A DNA stretch of 64,000 nucleotides, taken from assembly GCA_949987565.1 (NCBI GenBank), contig OX465111.1:11952716-12016715 (forward strand), written 5' to 3'. Position numbers and translations under genes: made by a program. Position 1 is the first letter of the stretch, and each line of letters starts with the position of its first letter. The DNA is from Luidia sarsii. Its lineage: Eukaryota > Echinodermata > Asteroidea > Paxillosida > Luidiidae. The notes under the pieces are model-generated. The model was given only the letters and a program-made list of their open reading frames with translations, did not search any database and was not told where the DNA came from. Shown piece after piece: positions 12,001 to 22,000 of this stretch.

Positions 12001-15000
12001 CGAGGGCCTGCCTTCTGGTATCCACTCCTACTAGGGCTGTCCACTCTTTTGAACCCTATGGGTATGTCAGTATGTTCAGACGAGGGCCTGCCTTCTGGTA
12101 TCCACTCCTACTAGGGCTGTCCACTCTTTTGAACCCTATGGGTATGTCAGTATGTTCAGACGAGGGCCTGCCTTCTGGTATCCACTCCTACTAGGGCTGT
12201 CCACTCTTTTGAACCCTATGGGTATGTCAGTATGTTCAGACGAGGGCCTGCCTTCTGGTATCCACTCCTACTAGGGCTGTCCACTCTTTTGAACCCTATG
12301 GGTATGTCAGTATGTTCAGACGAGGGCCTGCCTTCTGGTATCCACTCCTACTAGGGCTGTCCACTCTTTTGAACCCTATGGGTATGTCAGTATGTTCAGA
12401 CGAGGGCCTGCCTTCTGGTATCCACTCCTCTAGGGCTGTCCACTCTTTTGAACCCTATGGGTATGTCAGTATGTTCAGACGAGGGCCTGCCTTCTGGTAT
12501 CCACTCCTACTAGGGCTGTCCACTCTTTTGAACCCTATGGGTATGTCAGTATGTTCAGACGAGGGCCTGCCTTCTGGTATCCACTCCTACTAGGGCTGTC
12601 CACTCTTTTGAACCCTATGGGTATGTCAGTATGTTCAGACGAGGGCCTGCCTTCTGGTATCCACTCCTCTAGGGCTGTCCACTCTTTTGAACCCTATGGG
12701 TATGTCAGTATGTTCAGACGAGGGCCTGCCTTCTGGTATCCACTCCTACTAGGGCTGTCCACTCTTTTGAACCCTATGGGTATGTCAGTATGTTCAGACG
12801 AGGGCCTGCCTTCTGGTATCCACTCCTACTAGGGCTGTCCACTCTTTTGAACCCTATGGGTATGTCAGTATGTTCAGACGAGGGCCTGCCTTCTGGTATC
12901 CACTCCTACTAGGGCTGTCCACTCTTTTGAACCCTATGGGTATGTCAGTATGTTCAGACGAGGGCCTGCCTTCTGGTATCCACTCCTACTAGGGCTGTCC
13001 ACTCTTTTGAACCCTATGGGTATGTCAGTATGTTCAGACGAGGGCCTGCCTTCTGGTATCCACTCCTACTAGGGCTGTCCACTCTTTTGAACCCTATGGG
13101 TATGTCAGTATGTTCAGACGAGGGCCTGCCTTCTGGTATCCACTCCTACTAGGGCTGTCCACTCTTTTGAACCCTATGGGTATGTCAGTATGTTCAGACG
13201 AGGGCCTGCCTTCTGGTATCCACTCCTACTAGGGCTGTCCACTCTTTTGAACCCTATGGGTATGTCAGTATGTTCAGACGAGGGCCTGCCTTCTGGTATC
13301 CACTCCTCTAGGGCTGTCCACTCTTTTGAACCCTATGGGTATGTCAGTATGTTCAGACGAGGGCCTGCCTTCTGGTATCCACTCCTCTAGGGCTGTCCAC
13401 TCTTTTGAACCCTATGGGTATGTCAGTATGTTCAGACGAGGGCCTGCCTTCTGGTATCCACTCCTCTAGGGCTGTCCACTCTTTTGAACCCTATGGGTAT
13501 GTCAGTATGTTCAGACGAGGGCCTGCCTTCTGGTATCCACTCCTCTAGGGCTGTCCACTCTTTTGAACCCTATGGGTATGTCAGTATGTTCAGACGAGGG
13601 CCTGCCTTCTGGTATCCACTCCTACTAGGGCTGTCCACTCTTTTGAACCCTATGGGTATGTCAGTATGTTCAGACGAGGGCCTGCCTTCTGGTATCCACT
13701 CCTACTAGGGCTGTCCACTCTTTTGAACCCTATGGGTATGTCAGTATGTTCAGACGAGGGCCTGCCTTCTGGTATCCACTCCTACTAGGGCTGTCCACTC
13801 TTTTGAACCCTATGGGTATGTCAGTATGTTCAGACGAGGGCCTGCCTTCTGGTATCCACTCCTACTAGGGCTGTCCACTCTTTTGAACCCTATGGGTATG
13901 TCAGTATGTTCAGACGAGGGCCTGCCTTCTGGTATCCACTCCTACTAGGGCTGTCCACTCTTTTGAACCCTATGGGTATGTCAGTATGTTCAGACGAGGG
14001 CCTGCCTTCTGGTATCCACTCCTACTAGGGCTGTCCACTCTTTTGAACCCTATGGGTATGTCAGTATGTTCAGACGAGGGCCTGCCTTCTGGTATCCACT
14101 CCTACTAGGGCTGTCCACTCTTTTGAACCCTATGGGTATGTCAGTATGTTCAGACGAGGGCCTGCCTTCTGGTATCCACTCCTACTAGGGCTGTCCACTC
14201 TTTTGAACCCTATGGGTATGTCAGTATGTTCAGACGAGGGCCTGCCTTCTGGTATCCACTCCTCTAGGGCTGTCCACTCTTTTGAACCCTATGGGTATGT
14301 CAGTATGTTCAGACGAGGGCCTGCCTTCTGGTATCCACTCCTCTAGGGCTGTCCACTCTTTTGAACCCTATGGGTATGTCAGTATGTTCAGACGAGGGCC
14401 TGCCTTCTGGTATCCACTCCTCTAGGGCTGTCCACTCTTTTGAACCCTATGGGTATGTCAGTATGTTCAGACGAGGGCCTGCCTTCTGGTATCCACTCCT
14501 CTAGGGCTGTCCACTCTTTTTAACCCTATGGGTATGTCAGTATGTTCAGACGAGGGCCTGCCTTCTGGTATCCACTCCTACTAGGGCTGTCCACTCTTTT
14601 GAACCCTATGGGTATGTCAGTATGTTCAGACGAGGGCCTGCCTTCTGGTATCCACTCCTCTAGGGCTGTCCACTCTTTTGAACCCTATGGGTATGTCAGT
14701 ATGTTCAGACGAGGGCCTGCCTTCTGGTATCCACTCCTCTAGGGCTGTCCACTCTTTTTAACCCTATGGGTATGTCAGTATGTTCAGACGAGGGACTGGC
14801 TTCGGCGTTAGTTTGTTGTTACTAGTTTTCCTCAGCGGGGGATCCAGTAGCTGACTGCAAAGTCCAAAAATCACCGGACGCTCGTACGATACCACTGACA
14901 CCGATGATTACGCAACCCACTATAGGGGCCACCAACACCAGATGTGCCTGATGGGGACTGGGTTAGCCTTGTCCAAGCAATAACACAGTGGGTGATGGGT

Positions 15001-18000
15001 CGTAAAGGAACACCCCCAGGGCATGGGAGCGGGACTAGACCTACTCATCTTTAAGGCTAAACTCAATCGGGTTAGCCTCGAATTTAGTCCCACAGTGCTA
15101 AAAAAGATCCAACTGACAACTTTTGTCAGTCGGGCTAACCAATTTGAGTTTAGTCTCCAAGTTAGTCCCTCGTATGAACTTACCCTATGAGTACCAGCAT
15201 TGTTGATTGGCTTCCATGCATGCCTGACCTCCATTATTATTCAGGGCTGTTAGTGGCAATCGTTGGAACTAAGACTTCCTTTTGCAAATACCGCCCTCTA
15301 TGTCTAAAAAAAAGGTTAGCATTTCATTTTGTTTCCACAGTGTTTTTTTTATTTCATGGTTTGGTTGAGGGATTGAGCCGAGACTACATGTTGGTATGTT
15401 GTTTATTGTATGGGTTGGGTTTTGACAAAGTATGGATGTGATTCCTTTACCTTCGCAAATGATGTACCCTTACCTTTAAACAAGGACTCTTTTTTCAGCT
15501 TACCTTGAAAGTGTAATGTTGTAAGTCTAATATTGCTGTCATGGCTGTGTAAATGTCTCTCTGCTCATTTTGCAAGATTTTTTTTTTTTTTTTTTTTTTA
15601 AACTTTACTTTGGCAAATGGTTGAGTTTGTGGGCCCCTTTGTTGTCTCTTGCTGCAGGTGGATCATCAGACTGAGCAGGTGGAGGCCATGCGCGGCAAGT
15701 GGCACGCCTCCCAGGATGAGAACAGGGCCTTATTGGGACAGCTGGAGTCCCTTCAAAGGTAGGCCACCCCTCGCCGTTTGCTGGTGGCACCAGTCATTGG
15801 TTGACCGTGCAGAGTTCTAAGTGTCGTCATTCTTAGTGTCGTCATTCCGAGCACTGTTGTTGCACTATCACCATCTTCAATTAGAAATCAGCTTTATTCT
15901 CTTCCTCTTCCTTGTCCCCGTCCCCATCTTCATCCTTGTCTCCGTCCTCTTCCTCCTCATCCGCACCCCTGTCCTTCCTCGTTTGTCCTCGGCCCTGTCC
16001 TCATCTTCATCCTCATCCTTGTCCTCCTTCTCATCCGCACCCCTGACCTCATCCCCATCCCCATCCCTGTCCTTTCTCCTTCGTCCTCGGCCCTGTCCTC
16101 ATCTTCATCCTCCTCCTCCTCCTCATCCCCATCCTCCCTTTTGTCCCTGGCCCTGGTCCCTTCCTCCTCATCTGCACTCCTGTCCTCCTCCTCATTCCCA
16201 TCCCCCTCCTCCCCTTCGTCCCCAGCCCTGTCCTGGTCCTGTTCCTCGTCCTACTCAACATTTTCACTCACCTCCTCATCTTCCTGCTCCTCTTTTTTCT
16301 TCGCCTTCAACTTTGCTCATTGCCCTGTTCTTCATCTTTGTCTTGGTCGTCTTTGTCTCCATCATCATCTACATCCTACTCTTCAAATTTGCCATCAGCC
16401 CTGTCCATGTCATCTTCATTTTTTTACCTTCGTCACTTGTTTGTCTCTGTCTTAGTTTTCTTCTTTATTTTGTCTTCCTTGTAGTCTTCATCCTCATCCC
16501 AGTTTTTCATTTCCATCCTCCCGATCGAACCAGAATTGGGGTCTTGGCCACAGTGCTCCCGCCCAGTTCACCGTGGGCTTCTGTTGCTCACTCATGAAGT
16601 TGATTTTCCAGTTGATTACATTAGAATCAAATTGAAAAAAAATTGGCAGAAAAAACTTTTACTGGGCTGGGACTGGAACTCTAGACCCCTGGATTGATGT
16701 ACATTACCAGTGCTCTTCCATCTAGGCTATCCAGCCCTTAGATGGTGGCCTTCCCTAATAGTCAACTAGTCTTTGCCGGGATGGGGGCGCCAGTCAGAAG
16801 CAATTCAACTATTAACTGCTGTATATCTCCGGGGACTACACCCTGGGTTTGAATCAGTCAGTTCTCTGTTTGCACAGTGCCTATAGAGCTGGACTTCCTT
16901 CACAGTCTGAATTTGGGAAGGATTTTTTTTTTTTTCGTCTTAAGTTTCTCTTCTTTCTTTTGCTCTTAGGAGACTCCAGGAAACGGAGGACCAGAACAAG
17001 GACCTGCATGCCATCGTGGGCAAACGGGAGGAAGCTATCCACCAAAACCAGGTACTCGGACAATTCCACAGGTCTACATATTATAATCTATAGATTATAC
17101 AATAGCGAGCTCCAATTCCATGGAGGCTGCCATCTTAAAAAAAAAAAAAAAAAGTATGGGCAGAACTAAAGAGCTCCACCATGCACATTTATAGAAATAC
17201 CACGTATGTGTGTGAGCTTCGCTGCTTAGCGTTATTGGACCATGGGCAAATTTGAACACGCGTCACGTCACACAAATACAAATGTGTAGCCGTGCTCTTT
17301 ACATCCGCCCATAGTTTGATGCTAGTCAGGTCCGCTTTGGCATTGCAGTATCCTGACGTTGTTTCTAATATGATATGTAATATATAAGATATAAGTTATA
17401 ACTGTATAAGATATAAGATATAAGATACTGTATAAGATATAAGATACTGTATAAGATATAAGATATAAGATATAAGATATAAGATATAAGATATAAGATA
17501 TAAGATATAAGATATAAGCTATAAGATATAAGATATAAGCTAAAAGATACTGTATAAGATATAAGATACTGTATAAGATATAAGATATAAGATACTGTAT
17601 AAGATATAAGATATAAGATATAAGATACTGTATAAGATATAAGATATAAGATATAAGACATCAGATATAAAATATAAAATAATGTATAAGATAAAGGATA
17701 TAAGATACTGTATAAGATATAAGATATAAGAAATAAGATATAAGATATAAGATATAAGATATAAGATACCATATAAGATATAAGATACTGTATAAGATAT
17801 AGGATATAAGATATAAGATACCGTATAAGATATAAGCTATAAGATATAACCTATATTAAGATATAACCTATCCATATGAAAATATCGTTGCTTTGTTGCA
17901 AAAAATTGCTGGGAGCTATTCCCTTATTGACTGGGTTTGTTTTTTTCTATTTGCCCGATTCTATTTGTGCAGCCCAGTTGAGGTTGAAAGACGAGCCATA

Positions 18001-19628
18001 AGATACAAGATACAAAACTACCATTGTTTTTTCGTTGCCAAATTTTGCAGGGAGGTATTCCCTAATTGACTTTTTTTTTTCTATTTGCCTGATTCTATTT
18101 GTGCGGCCCAGTCAAGGTTGGAGGACAGGAGCCATGAAATATAAGATATAAGATATGAAACTAGTGGCATTGTTTCTCTGTCGCAAGGTATTCCCCTTAT
18201 TGTGTTTTTTTCCCCCTTCTACTTGCAAACTATTGGCATTGTTTCTTTGTTGCTAAGGTATTGCCTTATTGACTCTGTGTTTTTTCCCCCCGATGCTGTA
18301 TTTGTGCGGCCCAGCTGAGGTTGGAGGACAGGAGCCGTGAGGCCAGCAGCCTGTCCCGCCAGCTGGAGCAGGCCATGGCCGACGGCCGGCGCCTGGAGGA
18401 GGAGGCGCGGGACAAGGCCCTGCTGAGGGAGCGCAACACCCAGGCCCGCGTGCTGGAGCTGGAGTCGCAGCTCAGCCGCCTGCGGGCTGACGTCCACCAG
18501 TCCAAGCGCACCAAGGAGGACGTAAGTCGGTCCAGACGGGAGGGGGCGCCCCCTACCGGCTGGGGATAGCAGATAGCTATACAACCTCGCGCTTAATATT
18601 TTTTTTAACTAGCCTACAGGGCTAGTAAATCAAGCTTTTTGTTAGCCCGGAACAAGTTTTACTAGCCCTGTATAATGAATATTGAATTCAATACATGGTT
18701 ATTAGGTCAAGTAAAACAAATTATAAGTTTCTACTTTGTTATCCCCGCCCACATCGTTTTTTGGCCGCCACATCGCTGTCTACTTTTTACTAGTCCACCG
18801 GGCTAGCAAAGTGGGTCATTTTACTAGCCCGCAGCTGTTTTTACTAGACAATGACCGTCGGGCTAGTGCTAAGGTCGAGCCCTGCTATAACAAACATCCC
18901 GGGATCCATGACAATTGTTCGGTATAGTGGTCGTTTCTTAGAGCAGTTGCGGCAACATATTTTGTGCACAAAATTCGGGAGCAAAAGGGCATGTTCGTTA
19001 TAGCCGAATGTTTAGTATATTTGCGTTAATTACAGCGACGTTCCACTGTATCATTTTTTTGAGAGAACAAAAAAGGCAAAGACAACTTTGAACTGGACTG
19101 GGTTTCTGGATTGGACCTTCTCAAATAGTCAACTAGTCTTTGCAGGGTTGGGGGTGGAAGTCTGAGGCAATTCAACCGTTAACTGCCATATGTCTCCAGG
19201 GATATGTGGGAAATCTCCAGTTCTTTGGCACGGCCACCGGGATAAATGGTAAGTTAATCCAGAGGTCTCTGGGTCAAATCCCCCGGTCCAGTCAAAGTTT
19301 TCTCTGCCCATTTTTCAGAATTGAAAAATTTCTGTTTTTCGATCTTACCAATGTTGTGTAGGGGCTTGAAGCAGTGGTTTTCTTGAGTGAAACTGCATCA
19401 ATCTATACCCGGCTTTCTCTTCCCCGGTGGTTTTTATTTCGGCAGGCGGAGCGCAAGTTCAACTCGCAGCTGTACGACCTGAAGGACCGACTGGAGCAGT
19501 CGCACAGCACCAACCGCAGCATGCAGAACTACGTGCAGTTCCTCAAGAGCTCCTACGCCAACGTCTTTGGCGACGCCTCCATGGCCGCCTCCCCCCTGCG
19601 GGCCGGTCACACCCCTCTCAGGACATGA
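1..19628 (+). CDS. ODF2: ODF2/cenexin, C-terminal 496 residues (5' partial, 10 exons)
   Basis: Outer dense fibre protein 2 (cenexin) is a coiled-coil scaffold of centriole distal appendages and sperm-tail fibres. Coding exons: 1-227, 1858-2037, 4035-4170, 4709-4819, 8264-8368, 9437-9595, 15658-15758, 16970-17051, 18315-18521, 19446-19628; all junctions are AG/GT and phases close to 497 codons including TGA. The product is almost entirely heptad-like coiled coil rich in E, Q, L, R and K. Recognition rests on the conserved C-terminus (YVQFLKSSYANVFGD), the segment GKREEAIHQ across exons 8-9, and colinear similarity along the other exons to the vertebrate protein as I know it. The vertebrate C-terminal tail differs; here it is ASMAASPLRAGHTPLRT. 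The N-terminal third lies left of the window. Introns hold six tandem arrays, one of 5.2 kb. Identity confident; no alignment was run. Confidence 0.93.
282..1215. repeat. 66/73-bp minisatellite, ODF2 intron
   Basis: About 14 units starting roughly 55 bp after the exon 1-227 donor. Two unit lengths alternate: about 66 bp, and about 73 bp with an AATTATATATT expansion. Shared words include GCCATGGAGGCTGCCCATAG and GGCGCCAGACTGAAATG. The flank at 1195-1265 matches a dispersed repeat at 17070-17190, which suggests the seed was a mobile element. Confidence 0.9.
1435..1830. mobile_element. Two foldback (MITE-like) copies, family A
   Basis: Two adjacent copies of a short palindromic element. The 1435-1592 arms carry the chromosome-wide words CTCTTTTCAGAGCCACACTC and GACACCATGTA; the centre holds GACGACGGGCAGAGTACAC. 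The second copy (1645-1830) has the inner GTACTCTGCCCG and its complement. No open frame. Related copies lie at 9.1, 39.8, 53.1 and 54.9 kb. Confidence 0.65.
2070..3597. repeat. 29-bp minisatellite, about 53 copies
   Basis: Near-perfect 29-bp units with core GGGACTCTAGTCACGATAGC, filling most of the ODF2 intron from about 30 bp after the exon 1858-2037 donor. Variation is at a few fixed columns (CGATTC, TGTTTC, CTATTC; CACG or CAAG). Units abut directly with no unique spacers. Confidence 0.96.
3598..4034 (+). other. ODF2: Intron remainder before ODF2 exon 4035-4170
   Basis: Unique sequence with no gene, apart from degraded GACTC/GACTTGAAG words at 3708-3790 that look like decayed repeat. It ends at the TGTAG acceptor for exon 4035-4170. 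Confidence 0.5.
4242..4660. repeat. 64-65-bp minisatellite with self-complementary unit
   Basis: Seven units start at 4242, 4307, 4371, 4435, 4499, 4564 and 4629. Each contains GGCCAGTTG and, about 12 bases later, CAACTGGCC: a perfect 9-bp inverted repeat able to form a hairpin. Lies in the ODF2 intron between exons 4035-4170 and 4709-4819. Confidence 0.92.
5347..5500. mobile_element. Foldback element, family B
   Basis: Inverted arms carry GATCCTAGCAGGGCCTTTGT and, after a CT microsatellite, GAGAAAGGTCCTGCTGGGAT. The flank TTTTGATTTGCATTTTGGTC matches other family B copies. No coding capacity. Confidence 0.6.
6336..6410 (-). repeat. tRNA-like remnant (type II tRNA shape)
   Basis: On the minus strand the sequence has an A-box-like GGCCGAGCAGT, a GGGGTCTCCCC hairpin where a long variable arm would be, and a perfect T arm GCAGG-TTCAAAT-CCTGC. 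The acceptor-stem 5' strand does not pair with TCACAAT, so I call a tRNA-Leu/Ser-like pseudogene or SINE head, not a working tRNA. Confidence 0.4.
8485..8600. mobile_element. Family B foldback end
   Basis: Outer word ATGTTGCAAACTGCTTACTG followed by CAAAATGCAAAT and CGTTTCGATCCTAGCAGGAC, the conserved order of a family B terminus. It starts about 115 bp after the ODF2 exon 8264-8368 donor. Confidence 0.55.
8870..8960 (-). mobile_element. tRNA-derived SINE
   Basis: On the minus strand GGGCTGGATAGCTGGGATGC is an A-box-like start and GGTCGCAGGTTTGAGTTCCC a B-box region, followed by an A/T-rich tail. The same head occurs at 16640-16745 and, diverged, near 19070-19320, 55553 and 58130. Confidence 0.55.
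9061..9389. mobile_element. Family A foldback with a GACA microsatellite core
   Basis: Left arm GGGAGGTTTGCGGTAACACT through TCTCTGAAAAGAGCC; right arm TCTTTTCAGAGTCACACTCC through GTCGCCGCAAACCTCCCG. The centre has expanded into a GACA/GAGA simple repeat at about 9190-9280. Confidence 0.7.
9609..14800. repeat. 79/80-bp minisatellite, about 65 units, with 21-unit higher-order repeat
   Basis: Begins 13 bp after the ODF2 exon 9437-9595 donor and fills 5.2 kb of a 6.06-kb intron. Units share GAGGGCCTGCCTTCTGGTAT and CCCTATGGGTATGTCAGT and are nearly identical. They come as 80 bp (CTCCTACTAGGG) or 79 bp (CTCCTCTAGGG). The order of long (L) and short (S) units from about 10749 is S LL S L7 SSSS L6, and this order recurs exactly 1674 bp later. 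All three frames are short and broken; not coding. Confidence 0.97.
14801..15657 (+). other. ODF2: ODF2 intron remainder with inverted-repeat fragment
   Basis: At about 15050-15170 GGCTAAACTCAATCGGGTTA and GGGCTAACC...GAGTTTAGTC are imperfect inverted partners, suggesting a decayed foldback element. A long T run at about 15579-15599 precedes exon 15658-15758. No gene seen. Confidence 0.45.
15890..16500. repeat. CT-rich degenerate simple repeat
   Basis: About 600 bp of TCCTCATC/CTGTCCTC-type words in the ODF2 intron after exon 15658-15758. It gives a long stop-free frame of low complexity that I do not consider a gene. Confidence 0.85.
16640..16745 (-). mobile_element. tRNA-derived SINE
   Basis: Minus strand: GGGCTGGATAGCCTAGATGG then AAGAGCACTGG (A-box side) and GGTCTAGAGTTCCAGTCCC (B-box side), then an A-rich tail. 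A clear tRNA-type head. Confidence 0.65.
17070..17190. repeat. Dispersed repeat shared with the 282-1215 minisatellite
   Basis: CCATGGAGGCTGCCATCTT, an A-run, GTATGGGC and CCACCATGCACAT match the order at 1195-1260. Only a single unit is present here, so it is not itself tandem. Confidence 0.6.
17373..17870. repeat. ATATAAG heptamer satellite
   Basis: About 500 bp of GATATAAGATATAAGATACT-type repeat, upstream of ODF2 exon 18315-18521. ATATAAG words recur in the 18.0-18.16 kb duplications. Confidence 0.93.
17940..18340 (+). repeat. ODF2: Duplicated splice acceptor of ODF2 exon 9
   Basis: The word GATTCTATTTGTGCNGCCCAG with the following exon start occurs with its AG ending at 17977 and 18111; the real junction at 18314, preceded by the shorter GTATTTGTGCGGCCCAG, is the third copy. 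Copies one and two carry versions of the exon's first 22 nt (AGGTTGGAGGACAGGAGCC in copy two) and then run into ATATAAG repeat. The real exon is identified by frame and ODF2 homology. Confidence 0.8.
18590..18885. mobile_element. Decayed transposon fragment rich in GGGCTAGT words
   Basis: Repeated GGGCTAG/CTAGCCC words on both strands. The right end GGTCGAGCCCTG resembles the CAGGG... terminus common in hAT-type elements, but the left end is not found. At 18706-18738 there is also a TIR-like AGGTCAAGTAAAACAAATTA, matching the element at 20097. Confidence 0.4.
19070..19320. repeat. SINE-like dispersed repeat
   Basis: Contains AACTGGACTGGGTTTCTGGA and, on the other side, GGTCAAATCCCCCGGTCCAG, which match the B-box/tail words of the SINE family seen at 16.6 and 58.1 kb. 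Arms are partly inverted, so two insertions may be nested. Confidence 0.4.
19446..19628 (+). CDS. ODF2: ODF2 terminal coding exon
   Basis: This exon begins after a TTTCGGCAG acceptor and ends in TGA at 19626-19628. It encodes 60 residues and carries the most diagnostic part of the protein, LKDRLEQS...STNRSMQNYVQFLKS, the last coiled-coil turn and C-terminal signature of ODF2. The 3' UTR follows; the nearest AATAAA words on this strand are at 20351-20361, inside a foldback transposon. Confidence 0.93.
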   Translation, partial: AERKFNSQLYDLKDRLEQSHSTNRSMQNYVQFLKSSYANVFGDASMAASPLRAGHTPLRT

Positions 19629-20096
19629 CCCGACCTCGCGGACCCCACCATTACTGGCCATGGGGAGGGGGGGGAGGAGTTGTAGAAAGCTGGGGGAGGG
19701 GCTCACCAGTCACGCATGTATAAGATAGAAGACTTTTTCTTAATGAAGTCTTGGTTATTTCGATTCTAGCACGACCTTTCTCAAAGGCATTCGGGAAAGG
19801 TCGTGCAAGGAATGGAAAATGCCAAGCCCTCTACTTTTTTTCTTTTTCATGTTCAATTCCGTCTTTTAAATGAGTGAGTGAAAGCATTTTTTTTTTTTTT
19901 GTACATTACTCTCAGACTTTTTATTTTAAGTATCAAAATCATTCAGGTCTCTTTCAATTTGAAATTTTTTCTCCAATTCTAGAAATGTCCCAAACCAAAC
20001 CAAAGGAAGCTGTTTGTTACTAGACCAGTCAGTAGGAATGTAAACTCAGCAGAACCTCATGTTGAAGTTTAATGGGCTTGAGGCGGTTAGGGTACA

Positions 20097-20431
20097 TAGG
20101 CTAAGGCCAAGTAAAACAAACTGTTAGTTTCTCATCAAAACCTTTTGAAAAAGGAGGATTCTGGCCTTTTTTCTTTTTTTTTGCCTTTTCCGAAACAATT
20201 TGTTTCCCTAAAGATGGTTAGTCTAATTTCCAGTCGTTTTTAGGTATGGTGCGGTATAGGCTGTGCATTTGCAAGGTTCAACGGCTGTAAACAATGAAAA
20301 TCAATCAAAATGTTGTCTCAGTTATCATTTTATTAAAAAAATTAAAACAAAATAAAATAAAATGGATGCAGCGGCAAAAATATGATGCGGACGGAGATGA
20401 GAAACTAATAATCTGTTTTACTTGGCCTAAT
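20097..20431. mobile_element. Foldback element with AGGCCAAGTAAAAC termini
   Basis: Left end AGGCCAAGTAAAACAAACTG..TAGTTTCTCATC and right end GATGAGAAACTAAT..GTTTTACTTGGCCT are inverted over about 35 bp with an A/T-rich centre. It lies about 470 bp after the ODF2 stop. AATAAA words at 20351-20361 inside it are the first polyadenylation-signal candidates for ODF2. Confidence 0.6.
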
Positions 20432-21021
20432 TTATAGTGAGTCAGCAGCCCTGATAGAAGCTTGGTAAAGGGTTCCAGAATACCCAGTTTTGGATTTTTT
20501 TTTCAGCCGCATGCTTTTTTGAAGGTCAGTGTTCAATTCAATTCATGCATGTGTACGTGGAACGCAAACGCCTTCGAGTCATCAAATGCCCAATAGAAAT
20601 ACTGAGATTCGATATTTGCATGCGCGAATTTGGTCAGGTGATGTCATGTGAAAAACTTCTATAAGCAGCAGACCGCTGACTTTTGTTCAGGAATTTAAGT
20701 TAAAAAAAAATAAATAACACAGGGAGATTTGATACATGATGCTGCAACTGCATGGACACAGGGGGTGTGTACCGGGTATATCCCAAGTTGTTAGCTTGGC
20801 AAGATGAATTTTCAGGATTTTGTGAATTTGACAATGCAGTAAAGGTTGAATATCATTGTAGGTATAGGATCTTAAAGAGGTACTGCATGGCACTGGAACT
20901 TGCAATGAAATCCATTTTCAACTGATTTTTGTTTCTTCTTTATTTGCCAGAGCTTAACCATAGTTTATAATGCAAAACCATATGATGCAAAATGGTACCT
21001 GCCACTATGCAGTTTTGAATC

Positions 21022-21190
21022 CACCACACAACCTCGACCAGCTCAGTGGTCGTGTGGTTATGTCATCTGCGCTGGAAAGCACGAGTCGTGGGTTCAAATC
21101 CCACCCGAGCTGCCCGTTTTTTGTTCTGCAGGTGATCGGGCAAATCACCGAGCACTGCTTATTGCGTCAAGTAGGAAAAACCCTCATTGA
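21022..21190 (+). mobile_element. tRNA-derived SINE with cloverleaf-like head
   Basis: From 21040: 5' strand AGCTCAG pairs with CCGAGCT at six of seven positions, and the T arm GTGGG-TTCAAAT-CCCAC is perfect. The tail has GATCGGGCAAATCACCGAGC. The same head occurs three more times at 50.9-51.3 kb. It lies in the ODF2-EXOSC2 intergenic space. Confidence 0.65.
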
Positions 21191-22000
21191 TAGATTTAGA
21201 TTTGATAGATTTAGGTCATTTAATATATACTTTGTTTCCATGTTATGAGCCACTTATGTGACAATAGTTCACCAATGTCCTACTGAAATCTATGGTTTCC
21301 TCCATCTCTGAAGAATTCTCAAAAATTGAATGAGGAATTATTCTACACCTCGCGCATAAATTATTCAGATCGGGGACAAGTGACCACCTCTGCATGCTGT
21401 ACTCTTTATTGTAAATTTTATTGGTTTCAGGAGAAAAGGACTTATTCAATTGTTTTTGTGTTTTGATACAATCGCTGAAAGTGTGTTTTCCTTGTGTGTT
21501 TACATTTCCAAGTCATGTGCCATCTACTTACAATCCTAGGGCATTATTCCTACATTCTTTTACTTCCAAAGGAGGAGGATCCATCCAGTTCGAGCCCTTG
21601 AGGCAAGCAAAGGATGGGTGCGGCATTCCTGCAACTTTTCAGGGATAATTTTTTTGACAAAGCCTCACAAATCCAATCGTCGCTCAATTTGCGACGATTA
21701 ATCCACCAGTGGCGACTGGCCTGTACGGTTTCTGCAAATCGATCGTCGTCTCACAGCATCCCGTAAGGTAGTAACGAGTTTGTTGACTGCAGTTCTAAAA
21801 AAAGGGTGCCGAACAAATCACTTTCTGCCCAAAACCGTTTTGATGGAAGAAAAAAATCCCCCCCTCTGCATTTGTGATGAAATAAATCTCTCCGTTTGTA
21901 TCTCATTCGTCTGTCCACTGTGGTTGTAGTGTGCTTGGTCCGTTGCCCACCACGCATTGGTTGGCGTGAGGGTTTTTCCCGCGACGGCACGCCGGGCAGG
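21191..22000. other. Convergent ODF2-EXOSC2 spacer and EXOSC2 3' UTR
   Basis: No gene seen. On the minus strand the nearest AATAAA after the EXOSC2 stop is the complement of TTTATT at 21405-21410, giving a 3' UTR near 600 nt if used. Confidence 0.35.

Noticed and set aside
21040..21111. Functional tRNA gene
   Set aside because: Cloverleaf is partial, the anticodon loop is irregular, and three similar copies with a shared 3' tail show it is a SINE head.
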